Shown here piece by piece: positions 1 to 13,700 of a stretch of 64,000 nt of DNA. A program made the translations under genes and the position numbers. Source of the DNA: Opisthorchis felineus (taxonomy: Eukaryota > Platyhelminthes > Trematoda > Opisthorchiida > Opisthorchiidae); NCBI GenBank assembly GCA_004794785.1, contig SJOL01006654.1, positions 764,699 through 828,698 on the forward strand. Direction: 5' to 3'. Under the pieces are notes generated by a model. That model was not told the DNA's origin, ran no database searches, and saw nothing but the letters and a program-made list of their open reading frames with translations. Every line of letters begins with the position of its first letter. Positions within the stretch are counted from its first letter, which is position 1.

Positions 1-1548
1 TTCCGTAATAAATCCCACCTTCCATTAGATCAAGGCGAAGTTATGAGAACACACATACTACTCGCATGCGTCATCAGCAGTACCCACCGTTACACCAGTA
101 GTACCGCAATCCTAGAAGTGACAGCAATTGACTGAAATATAACAATGAAAAAAAATCTACTGATGATCCCAGAAACAGGTTAGGTGCTCAATTCAAGACT
201 ATGGCACCACTGCTTTGTGAACAAATTGCTCGAATCCCAAAATGCTACTCCAATGAAAAGTGACGTCGGCATCACTTTAGACAAGCAGATATCTGATGAA
301 AATGCTGGTCATTTTTTTAACATGAGCTTCCCAATAACGTGCCTGTACTCAGATCCGAATTCTGAGGAACCAATTTGACTCGTAGCACGAAGGGCACGCT
401 TTTTCATGTTTTCTCAGTTTTTCTATTTGCAGAACATATGCTAATTGTAACAAGTGGTTGTCAGAGGCCTGTGTTTTCTAAGTAGCGCAGAATGTTTAGG
501 AGAGTGAAAGCCGAAGGTTTAAGTTCAGGGAACTTGGTGAAGAAAATAAGTGAATGCCATGCTCTCAAATTAAAGCTGTTGTCCACCCTACTACTAGCCT
601 CTTATAAAATAGGGCGAGGCTAACTCAATTTACTGTCCACCTAAATAAGTAAAAACTAAAGAAATCGGTTGTTAGCCGTTACATGTTCCTCTCAAGATGC
701 AATATAAAAAAACTTCGGCGCTATATCCCTCACATCACGAATCAGAAAGTTTCGCCATGAAACACACTGGACTGTCCGTCTATTATTTCGTGAGAGGTTA
801 TGTTACCAAACGACTTTGAAACAAGAAGTTGGGAAACACGCTGAATGAGTGCGGACACACGTCTGAGAGGTGTAACTAAGCTAAAATCTTTTCTCATGGC
901 TTCCTCGCCAGTCCATCCACTGAAGACTTCCCATGTCACTATTCCACGCGTGAACCCAAGATGTGACTCATCAAGCATCCATCAGTAACAGTCGGGGATT
1001 TTGAGTTCGGCCAGTGAGTTCCAAAATTGAACATCGTTGGGACACAAACGGCTTGCGAAAACTGAAACAGACGTTGCCTTGGCAACCCCTTCTGTCCCAT
1101 TGTGAAAGTCACGCGAGTAGCTCGCTGACCTCATAGTGATCGCCAACCAACTTGTGGATACTGGTGGCTCATTTGTTTGACGGCTATTCCAATCACTGTT
1201 AAGGAGATATTGCAAGTCGAAGTCGCAAACCAAGGAGTTTGGAACAAATGTCTCAACAAAATATATCAAGAAACATCAAAAATATTCGTGTGTACACAAT
1301 CTCCAGTATAAACTTTATTATCCAATGCTAAATCGCCATGCAGTTGTTTGAATACTTGGGAGAACTTCGGTTAAATGCAAAACCAGTATTTACAAATCCT
1401 CATCAAATCCGCAGTTTTTTGTCAACCTTAGAAAATTCGGCTAGGCATGTGTGTGTTTATTGGAGAATGCAGGCTAACTGTTTTTTTAAGGTAGCCAAAT
1501 ATCTGTTGTATTTACGTGCACGCTTCGGGAAGTTATGAATACTCTCAC
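1..1548. other. Non-coding sequence downstream of the last visible WDR19 exon
   Basis: This stretch should be intron of the minus-strand WDR19/IFT144 gene, because exon 20 ends in a normal donor at its lower edge and the protein is not yet complete. I found no further WDR19 exon in it. On the minus strand one reading frame stays open from 1269 to 742 except for a single TGA near 979-981. Its translation resembles nothing I know and it may be chance. Confidence 0.5.
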
Positions 1549-1775
1549 CTGGCAACCGAATCCCAGTCATGGGCGGCTTCGTATGCAACAACCGCTTCCT
1601 TGTATGCCCCATCGGCCTCGCGTGCCTTTGCATATTGCAGCTGTAAACGGGGTGCATTTGCCACACGTCGCAACAACTCACCAGCCCGTCGGAAATTCTT
1701 ACAACGCAAGTAGACGGTAATGGCTGCCTCATAACATGCGGCCGTTTCATAAAGGCTTGCGGCTTCTTGCCATTG
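1549..1775 (-). CDS. WDR19: WDR19 exon 20 (TPR solenoid)
   Basis: The exon lies between a CAG acceptor and an AG/gtgagag donor. It is 227 nt, entered in phase 0 and left with two bases over. It codes for deduced residues about 1040-1114, including ASLYETAACYEAA and QLQYAKAREADGAYKEAVV. These match the TPR helices of vertebrate IFT144 closely. It is the last exon visible before the window edge. Confidence 0.93.
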
Positions 1776-4700
1776 CTGACGAAAGAAACGGAGAAATGGG
1801 TTTGCGTGACTCCACGAAAACTGTTAACCGCAAACTGGCAGCAACAACAAATCACTATGAGTAAATTTATTCTCTCAGAGTTGGTAATGTGGACAAACTA
1901 AGATTTTCACTTTGAAGTCACATACCTTTGTTTGCTCAAGGATATCCGCACATTCCTTCTGAACCGCAACATTTCCGCTTTCTTTGGCAAGCTGCACCCC
2001 ACTGGGAAAATAGAGTGAACAAATTAGCTTTGGTCCGTCACCAAAGCTTTTATGACAACTTGTAGGTAGCAAAAGGATATAAATTTAGTAGGCCAGAAAA
2101 GTAAGAAAAATTGGTACTACAAAGTGTCGTTTCGCAAATGGCAAAGATTTCTGTGCACTACCATCCGGGTTAGGGGCATCAAGTCAGTTCCAATGTAAAC
2201 GTAAATTCTTCTGCAATTATTTGTGTCTACACAAGATGCCTCGTTCCATTCCGCGTAGCACGTGCAAGAGTTCAGCTTGTATGCCCAGGAAAAGTTGAAA
2301 CGGACTTTTTGGCCACCCCTCAGCTGACCAAAACTGAAGAATCAGAGGTCATGTGCAGATGCCTTTGTTGCTTCTGTACACTATTTTATGTCTAACTTTT
2401 ATTGGTTTGTATCCAAAATTCGTGTTTTCTTATTCTTTCATTCAAATGTGTGAGCTAGCCATAATATGTTCACTTGTAGGTAGTTGGAAGCTTGTGAAAC
2501 GTTGCTTTACAAAACCACAGTACTACTGAATGAAGATGATACCAAGAGCGCGTCACTGATTGGCGCGACCAAGAAAAGTGTGAAGGTGGTTGTGTCGATT
2601 CGCTTGCTATACTATACTAATTAGTCCAGTAGTTTGAGTCATTTGTTTTGATTCGCTTAATTTACGCTTATGTATATATATATATATATATACGTATATA
2701 AAGTTCGGACACGTTATGCTAGTAAATTTAGAATGTCCTAGTGGTGTGGTAATGCCACCACAATGGTCTCTTGTATCAGACGTTGGGATATAAATTCCCT
2801 CTGAATCAAAGGTAGAACGTTCAAAATTCAGCCATTCGCTCGCTACTCTTTACTCAGTTGGGTCTTTGGACTTCGTAGTAATTTACCAGAGTCGCTCAAA
2901 TTACCGACAAATTGTTGAACAGGCTTACACCTATGAGTCGACTGTGACGGTTTTAAACGAGAACTCGGCAGATTTCTCGGATTAACCAAATGTGGCTACT
3001 AAATATATCTGGAAACTCTTGGCAGACCATCACTGAACCAATTCCTCCAGACGGTCATTCGATCTCAGTTATGTCCTGTTTTTAACGCCACATTTCAGCT
3101 AGATTTTGTCATATTCCAATCCCCTTTTTACGAGATTGTCAACAGCAGGCACAGTGCACACTTTCAATGAGCTGCAAGTGTAAAACAAGAGACTTTCAAC
3201 AAAGGTGGTTGTGGTTGGTTACCTTTATTCGGTCCAGCACTACGAGTTTGCAGCCCTGAATTTGCCTACCATCAAGTACTCTGACCACGAAATAAGACTT
3301 CCTGTAGAGTAACCATTTCAAACAGAGGAAGTAACTGAAAAGCAAATGAGGTTGTCTTAGTTGCACCTGCTAAAGTTCCCGCTGGAATTCACGTGACTAG
3401 TCGTGATTCACAATTAAATCATCTCACTAACCGTTTCCAATCACCAAGTCGAATTGCATTTCGTGCAATTCCTGCGTTGCACAGCATAATGTGTTCTTGC
3501 CAAAACGCGTCATCCTTCTGACGGAGAACATTTTCTGACTCTAGAGCATTCGATATATCTCCGCTATCAGCCTCCAGGCGGTCAGTATCAGTATTCACAA
3601 AATCGTTAAGATCAACCGGGGTAAGCGCTCGTTCAAAATGCATCAGTGCATTGACGTAGTCCCCAAGACATTCCATTTCGACGGCGTATTCGCGGCATAT
3701 CTCGGGAATTTCTTGTGGCGACAAGGATCGAGCCAGTTGAAGTGCGGCCTCCCAGTGAAGAAGATCACGACGCATCTGGAACCGGTTATCGGTTGATTAA
3801 GCTCAGAAATTCTGTTATAATCGCCATTTTTATAATAAGCCTGAATCAAGTCGCATAAGTTCTTGAAAATAATTTGAGTGAAATAAAAGAATTCGATAGG
3901 TGATTCACCATATTTATGCTAAAACTAGCAGTCGCTATCAACTCGTAATATGTTTTCAGTCCAAATGGCCTATGCAGGTGGAATTTTAAGGATAGTCTTA
4001 GAAATGCGTTCGGATTTGCGACCATAGGCTTTTCATGACTCAGGATCCTGGTAACTGTAGACCATTATGCAGTACGAAATGCATCAGGATGATGCCTGTC
4101 CCACACACAGACACCAAATATGAGGCCCCTTTAGACTTATGGTTCGGCGGAATACCTAGTTCCACATATGAAATACTTCTATTCAGTTGTCGGCTACTGA
4201 CTAAGACTGTCATATTGAGGGCAACTAAGCCACTAAGTCATTTCAGCTAATGTAATTAAACTGCGCTCAACTATCTTGGAGGATTTTCGATCAAATCTTT
4301 GTCCATAAGTACATTGTCGAAACGATATATTTTCATATGTGATTCGATTGACGTTCAATTTAAATCTCTAAATAATAGGTATTTTGTTAATTTATGTAAT
4401 CACAGATAATTGATAAGGCCGAGGCGCGAATGAGAACCGGTACTGAATCTAACTTGACACCATGATAATACTCCATTCATTTGCTTACGTGTGCACTGCC
4501 CATGTACTTACTGATCTCCCGTACCAGCTGGTCACCTGGCTGCAAAGACTGCCCTGATGACACTGCTGTAGTGAAATGTGCGTATGTGCCATTGACCTGC
4601 TCTTCGTGCTGAGGCTGCTAGGCCTGTTGTGACATGTTCTGTTGTGATGTCTGTGTGATCGCACCGTCAACCAGAATCGCGAATCTGGTCTCGGAAGGAA

Positions 4701-7700
4701 TGATCGCAACCCACACTTCTGAGCCAAGATCTCAATTTAAACTGTTTGGTATGCGGACCTTGATGCTGCATTGTGTTGGTTGGTGAGAGACTTGCGCACT
4801 TGTTGACGTCAGGAACGTGGACAGTTCATGTTCGATGTATAATTTTGCTCACTTTTTGTAAGTAGTACTATGGACTTTCGCACCCAATTCTTCTGATATT
4901 CGGGGTCGTCAAATCTACGTGTGACTCAAACTTCCATATCGGGAACCTCAACACCCGGTAAAAACCTCTATATCCTGATCGATATACCTTGAGAATAAAA
5001 TTGCTGCTCCCGCTTCTACAAATCTGGGAGGAAGAGCTTTAAAATACTTAATCTACTTAGTATCAGAAGTTGCATATTTCATATTCATAGCTTTCTTGTT
5101 TCAACATGAGTGTACCTAGTCTACTACAAAGAATTGAAGTAACATGTTCGTGTTTTTCCTCCATTACAGCTTGTCGACTTTTCACATAATTGATGGAAAC
5201 GGGCTCGGAACTCCGGATATCGTTCAAACCAATCACAAAGCTCAAGCGCAAACATTGTTATCTGTTTAGGAGCGAAAATTCAGGTGCATCCAGTTTGTGT
5301 TAGTAGAGAGTCTGTAATAAGCACGTCCCAGTGTAAAGCTCCCCGATTCCGAATTCCGGCCAAAAATGGCACTGCCGCCTCACTCTAATAGAGCGAAATT
5401 CAAGTACAGTGCCTTCTCGTCACGTCGATGAGCCATACACTTGTTGCGTCATCGGTAAACACGGAGACCGATAAATTTATAGGTTTTGTGAGAAATTAAT
5501 TAGCTTCCATTTTATCATTGGCGCTCTCTTCATTTTTAGACTTACCAGTGGTGCGCAAATCTTCTGAGGCTTACCTTCAAGCATGTGGCACGTTTAAGAA
5601 TAACCATTGATCAGGGAAAGAGGAATTATGGCTACTGAATACTGCTCTCCCAAAACTCTAACTTCCGAAGTGCTAACAATCCTGGTCGATAACTTTAACA
5701 CACCTTAGAGAGACTAGACAGTGATAGTTGTTCTGCGAGTGAAACGTCAACAACTTGCCTTCCCACATCCGCACACCAGTCATACGCTGACAAACATATT
5801 GGAGCGTAGCAAAAAGTGCATTAATCTTTTCTTCTGTGGAACAGCACATGGAAGGTGATTTCGATTTCCTGAATAGGTACACATAATGAAGAAAAGCTTA
5901 AGGATTTGTGTGCCCGACGATTTGCTAATATTTTAGCAAATTCTACTGCAAGTTTTGCCTGCATTTGCTTCGTATACGTGCACTGTTTCGTCACATTAGA
6001 CGTAACAACTCGACCGGTTCTGTCGGTAAAAGCCAAAGTATTATTAGCTTGCGCTGAATCGCTAATAATCCCCTTTCAAAATTTATTTTTGCAAACATTT
6101 ATCAAGGGTTTGGCCGTCCCGGCCCGTAGGATCTTGATAGCAAAGACTGATGTTGTACCTCTTTGAGTAGGAGGAAGAGCGCTTCATTGGTTTCTAGCTC
6201 TTATCTCTAGATCAAACATTATCAACGTTTCAGCTGGAAAGTGTCACGTCGTGACAGCAACCCAAACATTTAGACCTGTTTCGTTTTCTCCAACGGTTGG
6301 GTAACACACTGTTTATTGTTTTGTGGCAGTAACACGCGTAGCTCAAATTGGAATTATATTCCGCAATACATTCTCATTTTGTCCATTGGAACATTGGAAG
6401 ACATTCTCTCTCTTGTGAGATGTATATAGTCTCAAGTACCCGGGCTGAAACGAGAAAATGCAAAGTTCAGTCGGTCAAATTATACTATTCGTGTGCAACT
6501 CATTAACCTTCGTTCGACTCATAACTTTAGAATAATGAAAGGAAAAGTCACAAACCTCAAGGGCAGCACGTGGTTTTGATGACGCCAAGAACAGTTGCTC
6601 AGCCTCATCAAATTCTTTTAAAATCATTGCCACGTAACCGGCCAGTAAGTATGCATCTTCAATCGATTGAATACGCCGTACAGATAGGACCAGTCCGGGA
6701 TTGTTGCTCCGTCGGAAACATCGGACAGCTATATCAGACGTGAAGGTAGTTAGCAAGTTTTGTTACCTCCCAGAAGTAAAGCACACCAGAGGGCTCAGTA
6801 AAATAATTACGTTTAAAATCATTTAGACTAGCTTATCTTGTAGTGAAAAGCTGTCTGCAGGTTCGCTGTCAGGGTCAGATTGCAATGTTAACCTCCCTGA
6901 GAAAACAGCTGATACCGAACGCTAGTACTTTGCATAAGGTTAGCGCGATGACTTCGTCTCACTTGTAATGTGTGTTGAGGCACTTTTCGACAATTTGTGA
7001 AGTGGATCATTATCATGCTACCACTTAAGGAGGGAAATATGCACGTCTGTTTAAACTTCTGAAAAATGTCTTCCCCAAAAAATCAGAGTTAACGTGTTGC
7101 GTACCCTGCCGTTTGTCACACCTTTATCGATGGAACTTTTAGCCCTAACACGGAAGATTGCGGGCCAGACAGTTTCATGAAACAGCCTAGTTTATACAAC
7201 TAAACTGTTTTTTAAAGCGATGCTAAAGTAGCACTTACTTGACTGGCATTTAATCGATTTGCTTGCGTGTTACTTGCTAGTTCTATTTTGGACTTGTACC
7301 CCGTTGAACTTCTGACTGGCCTGTTTGTTCAGCTGGACACCCTATGCTTTTGGTTGTTCGCTTTCTTTGATTGGTCTGTCCCCAAATTATGTTGTATTGT
7401 GGTCTGATTTCCTGGATCCTGATTGATTCACGGGGTGCTTTTCCACCTTGCGCGGGTTTCTCTTGTTCTACTGCTTTGCGTTATAATTTGCCATGTGACG
7501 ATTAACATCAGATTTGTCACACAGAGAAAGACTAAACAGTCATGCATCTTGCTGTTTCATTGAGCTGCCCATTGCGTTCAGAATCGGTTGAATATGCAAT
7601 TACCTATGCGTAATACATGCCCTTAAGCTTACGGATGGCCTAGTTGTTTAAGGTAGAATGTGAAATGCAAATTATTACTACAAAGGATTAGTTCTGGTTT

Positions 7701-10700
7701 TTGGAGGAGTGGGATGGGTTCACAAAGATACTTTTCAACAAATTTTAACATCGCGATGATATGGCACGGTCCATACTTTCATTCTTCCAGGCGCATTCAT
7801 ATGGAACAGACTACTGTGGACAAAGCCAGCATTGGGTACATGATGAAGGCTTTTCCGAGAAGTTTTCCCCGTCCCATGGAATCTTCGTAGAAACATAAGG
7901 TATTATTTCATTTGAGGTTACACCCACAAAAGAAGCGCTGTTCTTTATTCAAACTTACGTTGACGATAGTTCCAATTAGCAATGCGTAGAGAACTACGCA
8001 AATTATATAATCTTTATATTACTTCGAAGACGAATTTGAAAATAGGGGTGGTATAGGAAAAAACGCTGGATAGGGACCCTGGGATACTTCAGAGGGAAAA
8101 CCAGGAATAGGGCGAAGATTTGGTACGTTGTATAATTATGAAGTCCAAGGTCACGTGAAACGGAATCGTTTTTTCCTTAATTTTGGCTGTTGCCAGGTAG
8201 AATGAAGTGCCAAGGTCCCCAGAATGAGAAGGGGTTCTGACAATTTCAGGCGTGACAGTTAAAAACGGCAAATGAGAAATCTGAATACATAGTTTCTATG
8301 TTCCTTTTCTGACCTCTGTTGCGGATGAACAGAGGAGGACAAACTGTTGATCATCCATGGATTTCTTGTGATTGTAATCACTTTCTCATGTTGAAACATA
8401 ATATCACATATTTAAAAGGAGATTCGCTTGTTTTGAAATATGTGCATTGGCTGGGTGCGGTCAGAATCGACTGATTAACTCGACACTCACCCAAATCGAA
8501 ATGCATGACCCTTAGGCAAGCCATGCCTAGTTGATTCCATGTCCGCTGATTGTCCAGACGATCTGCAAATATACAGGCGTCCTCAAAACATCCCACCCGC
8601 AAGGCCTGCTCAAACGAGGATTGTAGCTGCGAAGGTATGCAAAATACGAAAAGTTACCACCATGATTCACAGGAATGTAATCTTGAACCTCAGAGTCCGT
8701 CCAAGTAAGCAATTTATTTGCGGCATCATTCCATGCACATCTAGTTGGTGCAGAGTAACTTGCTTACCTCAGTCGGATTGAGTTTTCCTATATCCATATT
8801 AGACTGATCACGTTTCCCACTCCTTTTTCTAGGAAAACTAGATTTCCTCTCCGGCTGTTCTTGTCCATTCCCAGTGGTAAGTGGTGACAAACCAGGTTCT
8901 TTTTCTACCTCATGGGAATCATGTGCGCTGGAAGGTTGATTATGGCTTGTGAGATACAGGCGAAAAGAGTGCGTTGCTAGAGTTTGGAGGACCAGCCGAC
9001 CATTTGAGTTGAGAAAACACATTTCACCGGAACAAACGGCAAGCGGAACATGTCCGTAAGGAACACGTGTGACACCAACTGCCCTACAGCGTTCAACTGT
9101 AAAGTATGACAAGGAAAATTCAAGTGGACGTTTAGTAGTCGGAAAAACCATGAGTCATACACAGCACAAAACAGTGACCCACGGCATAACGGTGGGAAGT
9201 TTGGGTTATCATACTGCACCTTATATATATGTTTGACCCTGTTAGTAGCTAGAAATTTGAGAACTGGGGGATTTACAATATCTGTGAAACTAAAAAAAAC
9301 ATACTTTCTGACCAAGGAAACTTGGTTTCTGTGATTTCCATCAGGCCAGGACATAACGAATTTGTGCGAAAGCGTACAACATTCACAATTGTTACATGGC
9401 ACACAGAGAATTTTAAGGTGAAGTGAATAAAGGGGTCACCAGCTCCACCCAGGTAAAAATGATTACGTCATTGTCAATAGAGGGCGCTGCTGGACTAACC
9501 GTTGGCCAATACTGTTTCAAAGGTGAGGTTAACTTCCTCTGAATACAGAGCAGTCAGTCATACTACTAAACTTCAACGGCCTCAGTAACCAATAACAACC
9601 CGAATGTAGCTCTCACTACTTAATTTGAAAGTCTCTAGATACCACAGGAGGCATTCGTTTATCTGTAACATGACCAGCCTCGCCCAAATGTAGCACTTGG
9701 GCCTGTTCCTCTGTTCCATATCTTAGTGAAATTGGCTTGCGTTTCCTTATTCCGTATTGTGAACAATTCTTCATACGACTTACGTGCGATACTGAATACG
9801 AACATACGAATATGCACACACATTGACTCGGACAGAAAGCATTCGGTTTGGAGAAATTCGCCTGCTGGAGCATTTAAGGTATCTGATCATCTAAGACGTG
9901 CTACAAACAAAACTGGCGTTCAAGTATTAGGGCAGAACATCACAGCTAACAACACACGAGGATAGATGGAATGCACCACGCACGAAGAAAAGGTTGCGAT
10001 TTGGTCAGTTTCATACCTGTGCACCAATTAAGTTATCAATGTATCAGTTTCGAGTTTCAATCTGACACACATCAGCGGTGTTGATCAGCAAAACCCAGAA
10101 AAATATGCTCACGAACTGTCGTGATACAGATTAAATACAAGCTCTCAATAAAGACCTAATCGCCGAAAAGTAATAAATATCATTGATTTCAAATAAGAAA
10201 ATCTAAGAATAAATAAGGAGAGTCCGAAATAAATAATCTGTTTCAAGTTCAAGAGGTACATTGTCACCCGGTGTGTGGCTATAGACTTCGGGCGCAAAGT
10301 GCTGTACAGCACCTGTCTGCTTTGAAATCAGTGATGACTTTAAACGTTTTTTTCCATAAAATCCGGGAGTTGCTCAGCCCGTGTACTTGCTTCAGCTCAC
10401 AAGGAAGCCACTTACTGAGTTAATACAACAGTTCGATTATTTAATAGGTGTACTTAATAGATTCAACAAACCAATTAACTTTTACTACATTACGGTGGCC
10501 ACAACTATGGTCAGCGAAAAGGCATGTTTCTATTCTTTCACTCGCAATTTTATATTATGTATATTTTTTTTAAGTCACCTATTTTCACTGGAGACTAACA
10601 GAAGGGTAAGATTGGCACGTTCGAGTTCAGAAGTGCAATGGTATAAAGTGCAGTGCTTACTCCTCAGAGCAACAATATTACTGATGACTTTGTAGAAGTC

Positions 10701-13700
10701 CGCACATTCGCAGTAAGCCGTATCGGGTTGGAACTTTGACCCTGTAATCTACCTAGCCACTGATTTTGTCAAAACTTGTAATTGCTGGTACAGAACGTAG
10801 CCAACTGCCCTGATCCCAGCCTTGTTCCCCTCCATTTTGTCGCCTTTGTTAGTCACTTACGCGAGTCTGAAGGGAAATTATTTCCCACATACAGGGACGA
10901 AGAGGGAGGAGGAAACGCATATATGCCAAATTGACTACGCTGGCTAAGGTGCTGTGCGTTATCTAGTTTGTAATCTTCGAGTGTTCCAGACCATTTCCTC
11001 AGATAGCAGTCACGAAGTGCGTGTCGAGAGAGGGCTGGATACAGAAGGCAAACAGCTCTCGTTCCGTCCATTGCAGTGTGCGCAAAACGGAGAAATGGAA
11101 ACTGTATATTTACTCAGAACGAAAAAGGAATTTATAAGGTGCCACACGAGCTACCAAAGCCTTCGCAGTGACAAAAGACAAAATTTACAATCAACCACAA
11201 TGAGGACAGAGAAACAAGAATACGACAAAGTGCGCTCACAGATCGATTGGTGAAAATTAGCAAGTGTCGGTAGCCCTGGCTGAAGACAAGCCGTTTGTTT
11301 GCTAGCCGAACGAAGTCTTGTATGTGTGTCCTCGCTTAAACGTCCAGCTCGAACAAGCAAGTGACCGTTGGCAAAACAACGATAGACAGTCATGCGAGTA
11401 TCATCACAAGCAACGAGCAGCGGCTGAGATAAAAGAAGCGGGGTGTGGAGATGCGGCGTGCAGTGTGCCATACATGTTGTAAAGTGCAGAATAACGGCAG
11501 AATCCAGCAAGGACTCACGCGGTGAAGAATGGGTAAAGTAAATATATTCAAAAGAATTCCTGTCCTTTACAGCAAATAATCTGCGCACCTGGGGTCATTG
11601 AAAAGTTTAAATCAAAGAAACTGCACTCAATCAGTAAGTATATACCAATGGTTTCCAGTGGGTATAATCGGAAGTACCGAATCAATGGCGATAAATCAGA
11701 ATGCAAGACACCGAAAGCTTGTGGTTTGATTACCAAATGTGCTTCAATCGAGTTAAACCAAGAACTAGTGAGGTTGTCAACGCAGCCATAGTTTGGAATT
11801 TGATTCTGTCTCTCCGGGGATGGATCAGTAAGTTGCACTAAGGAAACACATTTTTAATTTCCTGCATTTTCTACCATTCAACCCTTAGTTTTAAAAATTT
11901 ACGATACATATTCTTGAAAGTTAATGGCAGCGTGTATGGCATTAATAAAATGAAGTTTGAAGGGAAGACGGTGGTGAGGGGGGACAGAGGTACGTTTCAT
12001 ATATTGGGTTTTTCAAGTCAAGTTGTCATGTGCACAGGAGCCTTCGTTGTATCATCACGGAAGAAGTAGAACATTCGCGACTCATCGGACTAAAACAGAA
12101 CTTTGTAGCATGTTTATTAAGTGTGCACAAAACAAGGGATGGTCTAATACGGCTTCTTTCTGATCATCCTGTACTATTGAGAAAATGTAAAAGTTCTAAC
12201 GGAAATTCTGTTATTGATCACCGTATTATAACCACCGGTCGAATTTGAAGTAGGTCTTTTGCGCAGATTCTATGAAGGTCTTTGGGGCATTGTGGGTGGG
12301 TTTTTGTGACCGCACTTAGACCAACACAATAAAACCGGGCCAGTTCTGTAATTTGGTGCTAACACGATAAAACTATAACAATGCTCACCCGGAAAACAGT
12401 GGCCAAAGTAAGTTTAGACTTCACGGAATAAATAATTCGGAGCTATTCTGCATCTGGCAAAAGTCAAAAGTTCACCTATTGTGTTTCCGAAACTTTGCTA
12501 TAACCAGAATATTTTCAACCAACACATAAATATCTGAATTTCAAATTAGAATCCGAGCTGCCAGAAATGGGAAATTCACGCATTTACCTGAGTAACCATT
12601 TGATTAATAGTCGAAAATCTGGAATGCATTCACTAAGCCTGCCAATCAAGGTTCCAAACTGTAATCCGATAAGGTTTACCATCGACCTGAGAGCGCATCC
12701 TGCAGTGGTCACCATTTAGAGATTATTCAAACCTTGTAGCTTATAGGAAGCACTTTCATGTACATTCCAGGAAACTGGCGTCCGTGTTGAGGGGTGCTTC
12801 TTAGGATACTATTAAATGTGTTTGTCCGTTGTACTTCCTGGTTCAACGGTTCCCATAATGCATGTAAAATAAGAGAAAACTAGTCTCTCTCACACTGAGA
12901 GTTCGGGACGTGCAAAGGGCTGAAAAGTCTGTGAACTGATGCTTTGACCAGTCATAGTTTTTGGGAGTGGGAATCTTCCCAATTTTGAATTAGAATCATA
13001 CTATAGCTGACCATTCAACGAAGCAACTTTTTGACGTCTCGCCAGATTGCCATTGTGCTGCTTCAACTTTCCTTGACTGGATTTTATTCAGTAGCATTGT
13101 AATCAACGCTCAGAGTGAAATGGATTACATGAATTTGCCTGATTTAGAAATACATTCTCTTGACATTACTTTGTTCGCTTCATCACCCTTTTGCATCATT
13201 TGTATGTATTTTTAAAATTGCGGAGTGTACTTACTAAATGGAATCACCACAACACATCCTTATCCTCATTACTATCATCAGAAAGTAACACTAGCTTTGA
13301 CACTGATGCTTTACTGCAGTACAACCACATTTAAAGACCTAAAGTGAAAAAAAGATTAAATGTTTGGCGAGGGAGGGACTTGGTATTGGCCTGCCGCAAG
13401 CATTCTGAGATGCCTACTTCTCCAAGCGCCCAACCAGGCAATCTGGGGAGAACATGACGTGCAACTGACAACGATTAACCACCATTTCTAGCATTTACAG
13501 TCAAACGCAGAGGATTCATGGGGGTTTCATCCCGGAAGGCGGACCGCACCACACCCAAACTGTCCGTAATCTCCTTCGCACCTTTCAGCAAAAGCATACA
13601 TTGTCTACGTCGCTGTTCGTGCCACTCCGAAAGAGACACGGAGGATGACGCTCCTCTCGGTAGACAGTGTTCTGGCATGCGTAGCACACTGACGAGCAAC

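Noticed and set aside
742..1269. Minus-strand frame with a single internal TGA, about 175 codons
   Set aside because: I could not match it to any WDR19 segment, known transposon protein or exon borders. With this much sequence read in six frames, such a run can occur by chance.
1457..1855. A 132-codon minus-strand open frame over WDR19 exon 20
   Set aside because: It is a shadow in another frame of exon 20, whose translation matches IFT144 clearly.
11548..11838. A 96-codon minus-strand frame just upstream of WDR19 exon 14
   Set aside because: It has no similarity to the expected propeller segment, and phase continuity works without it.
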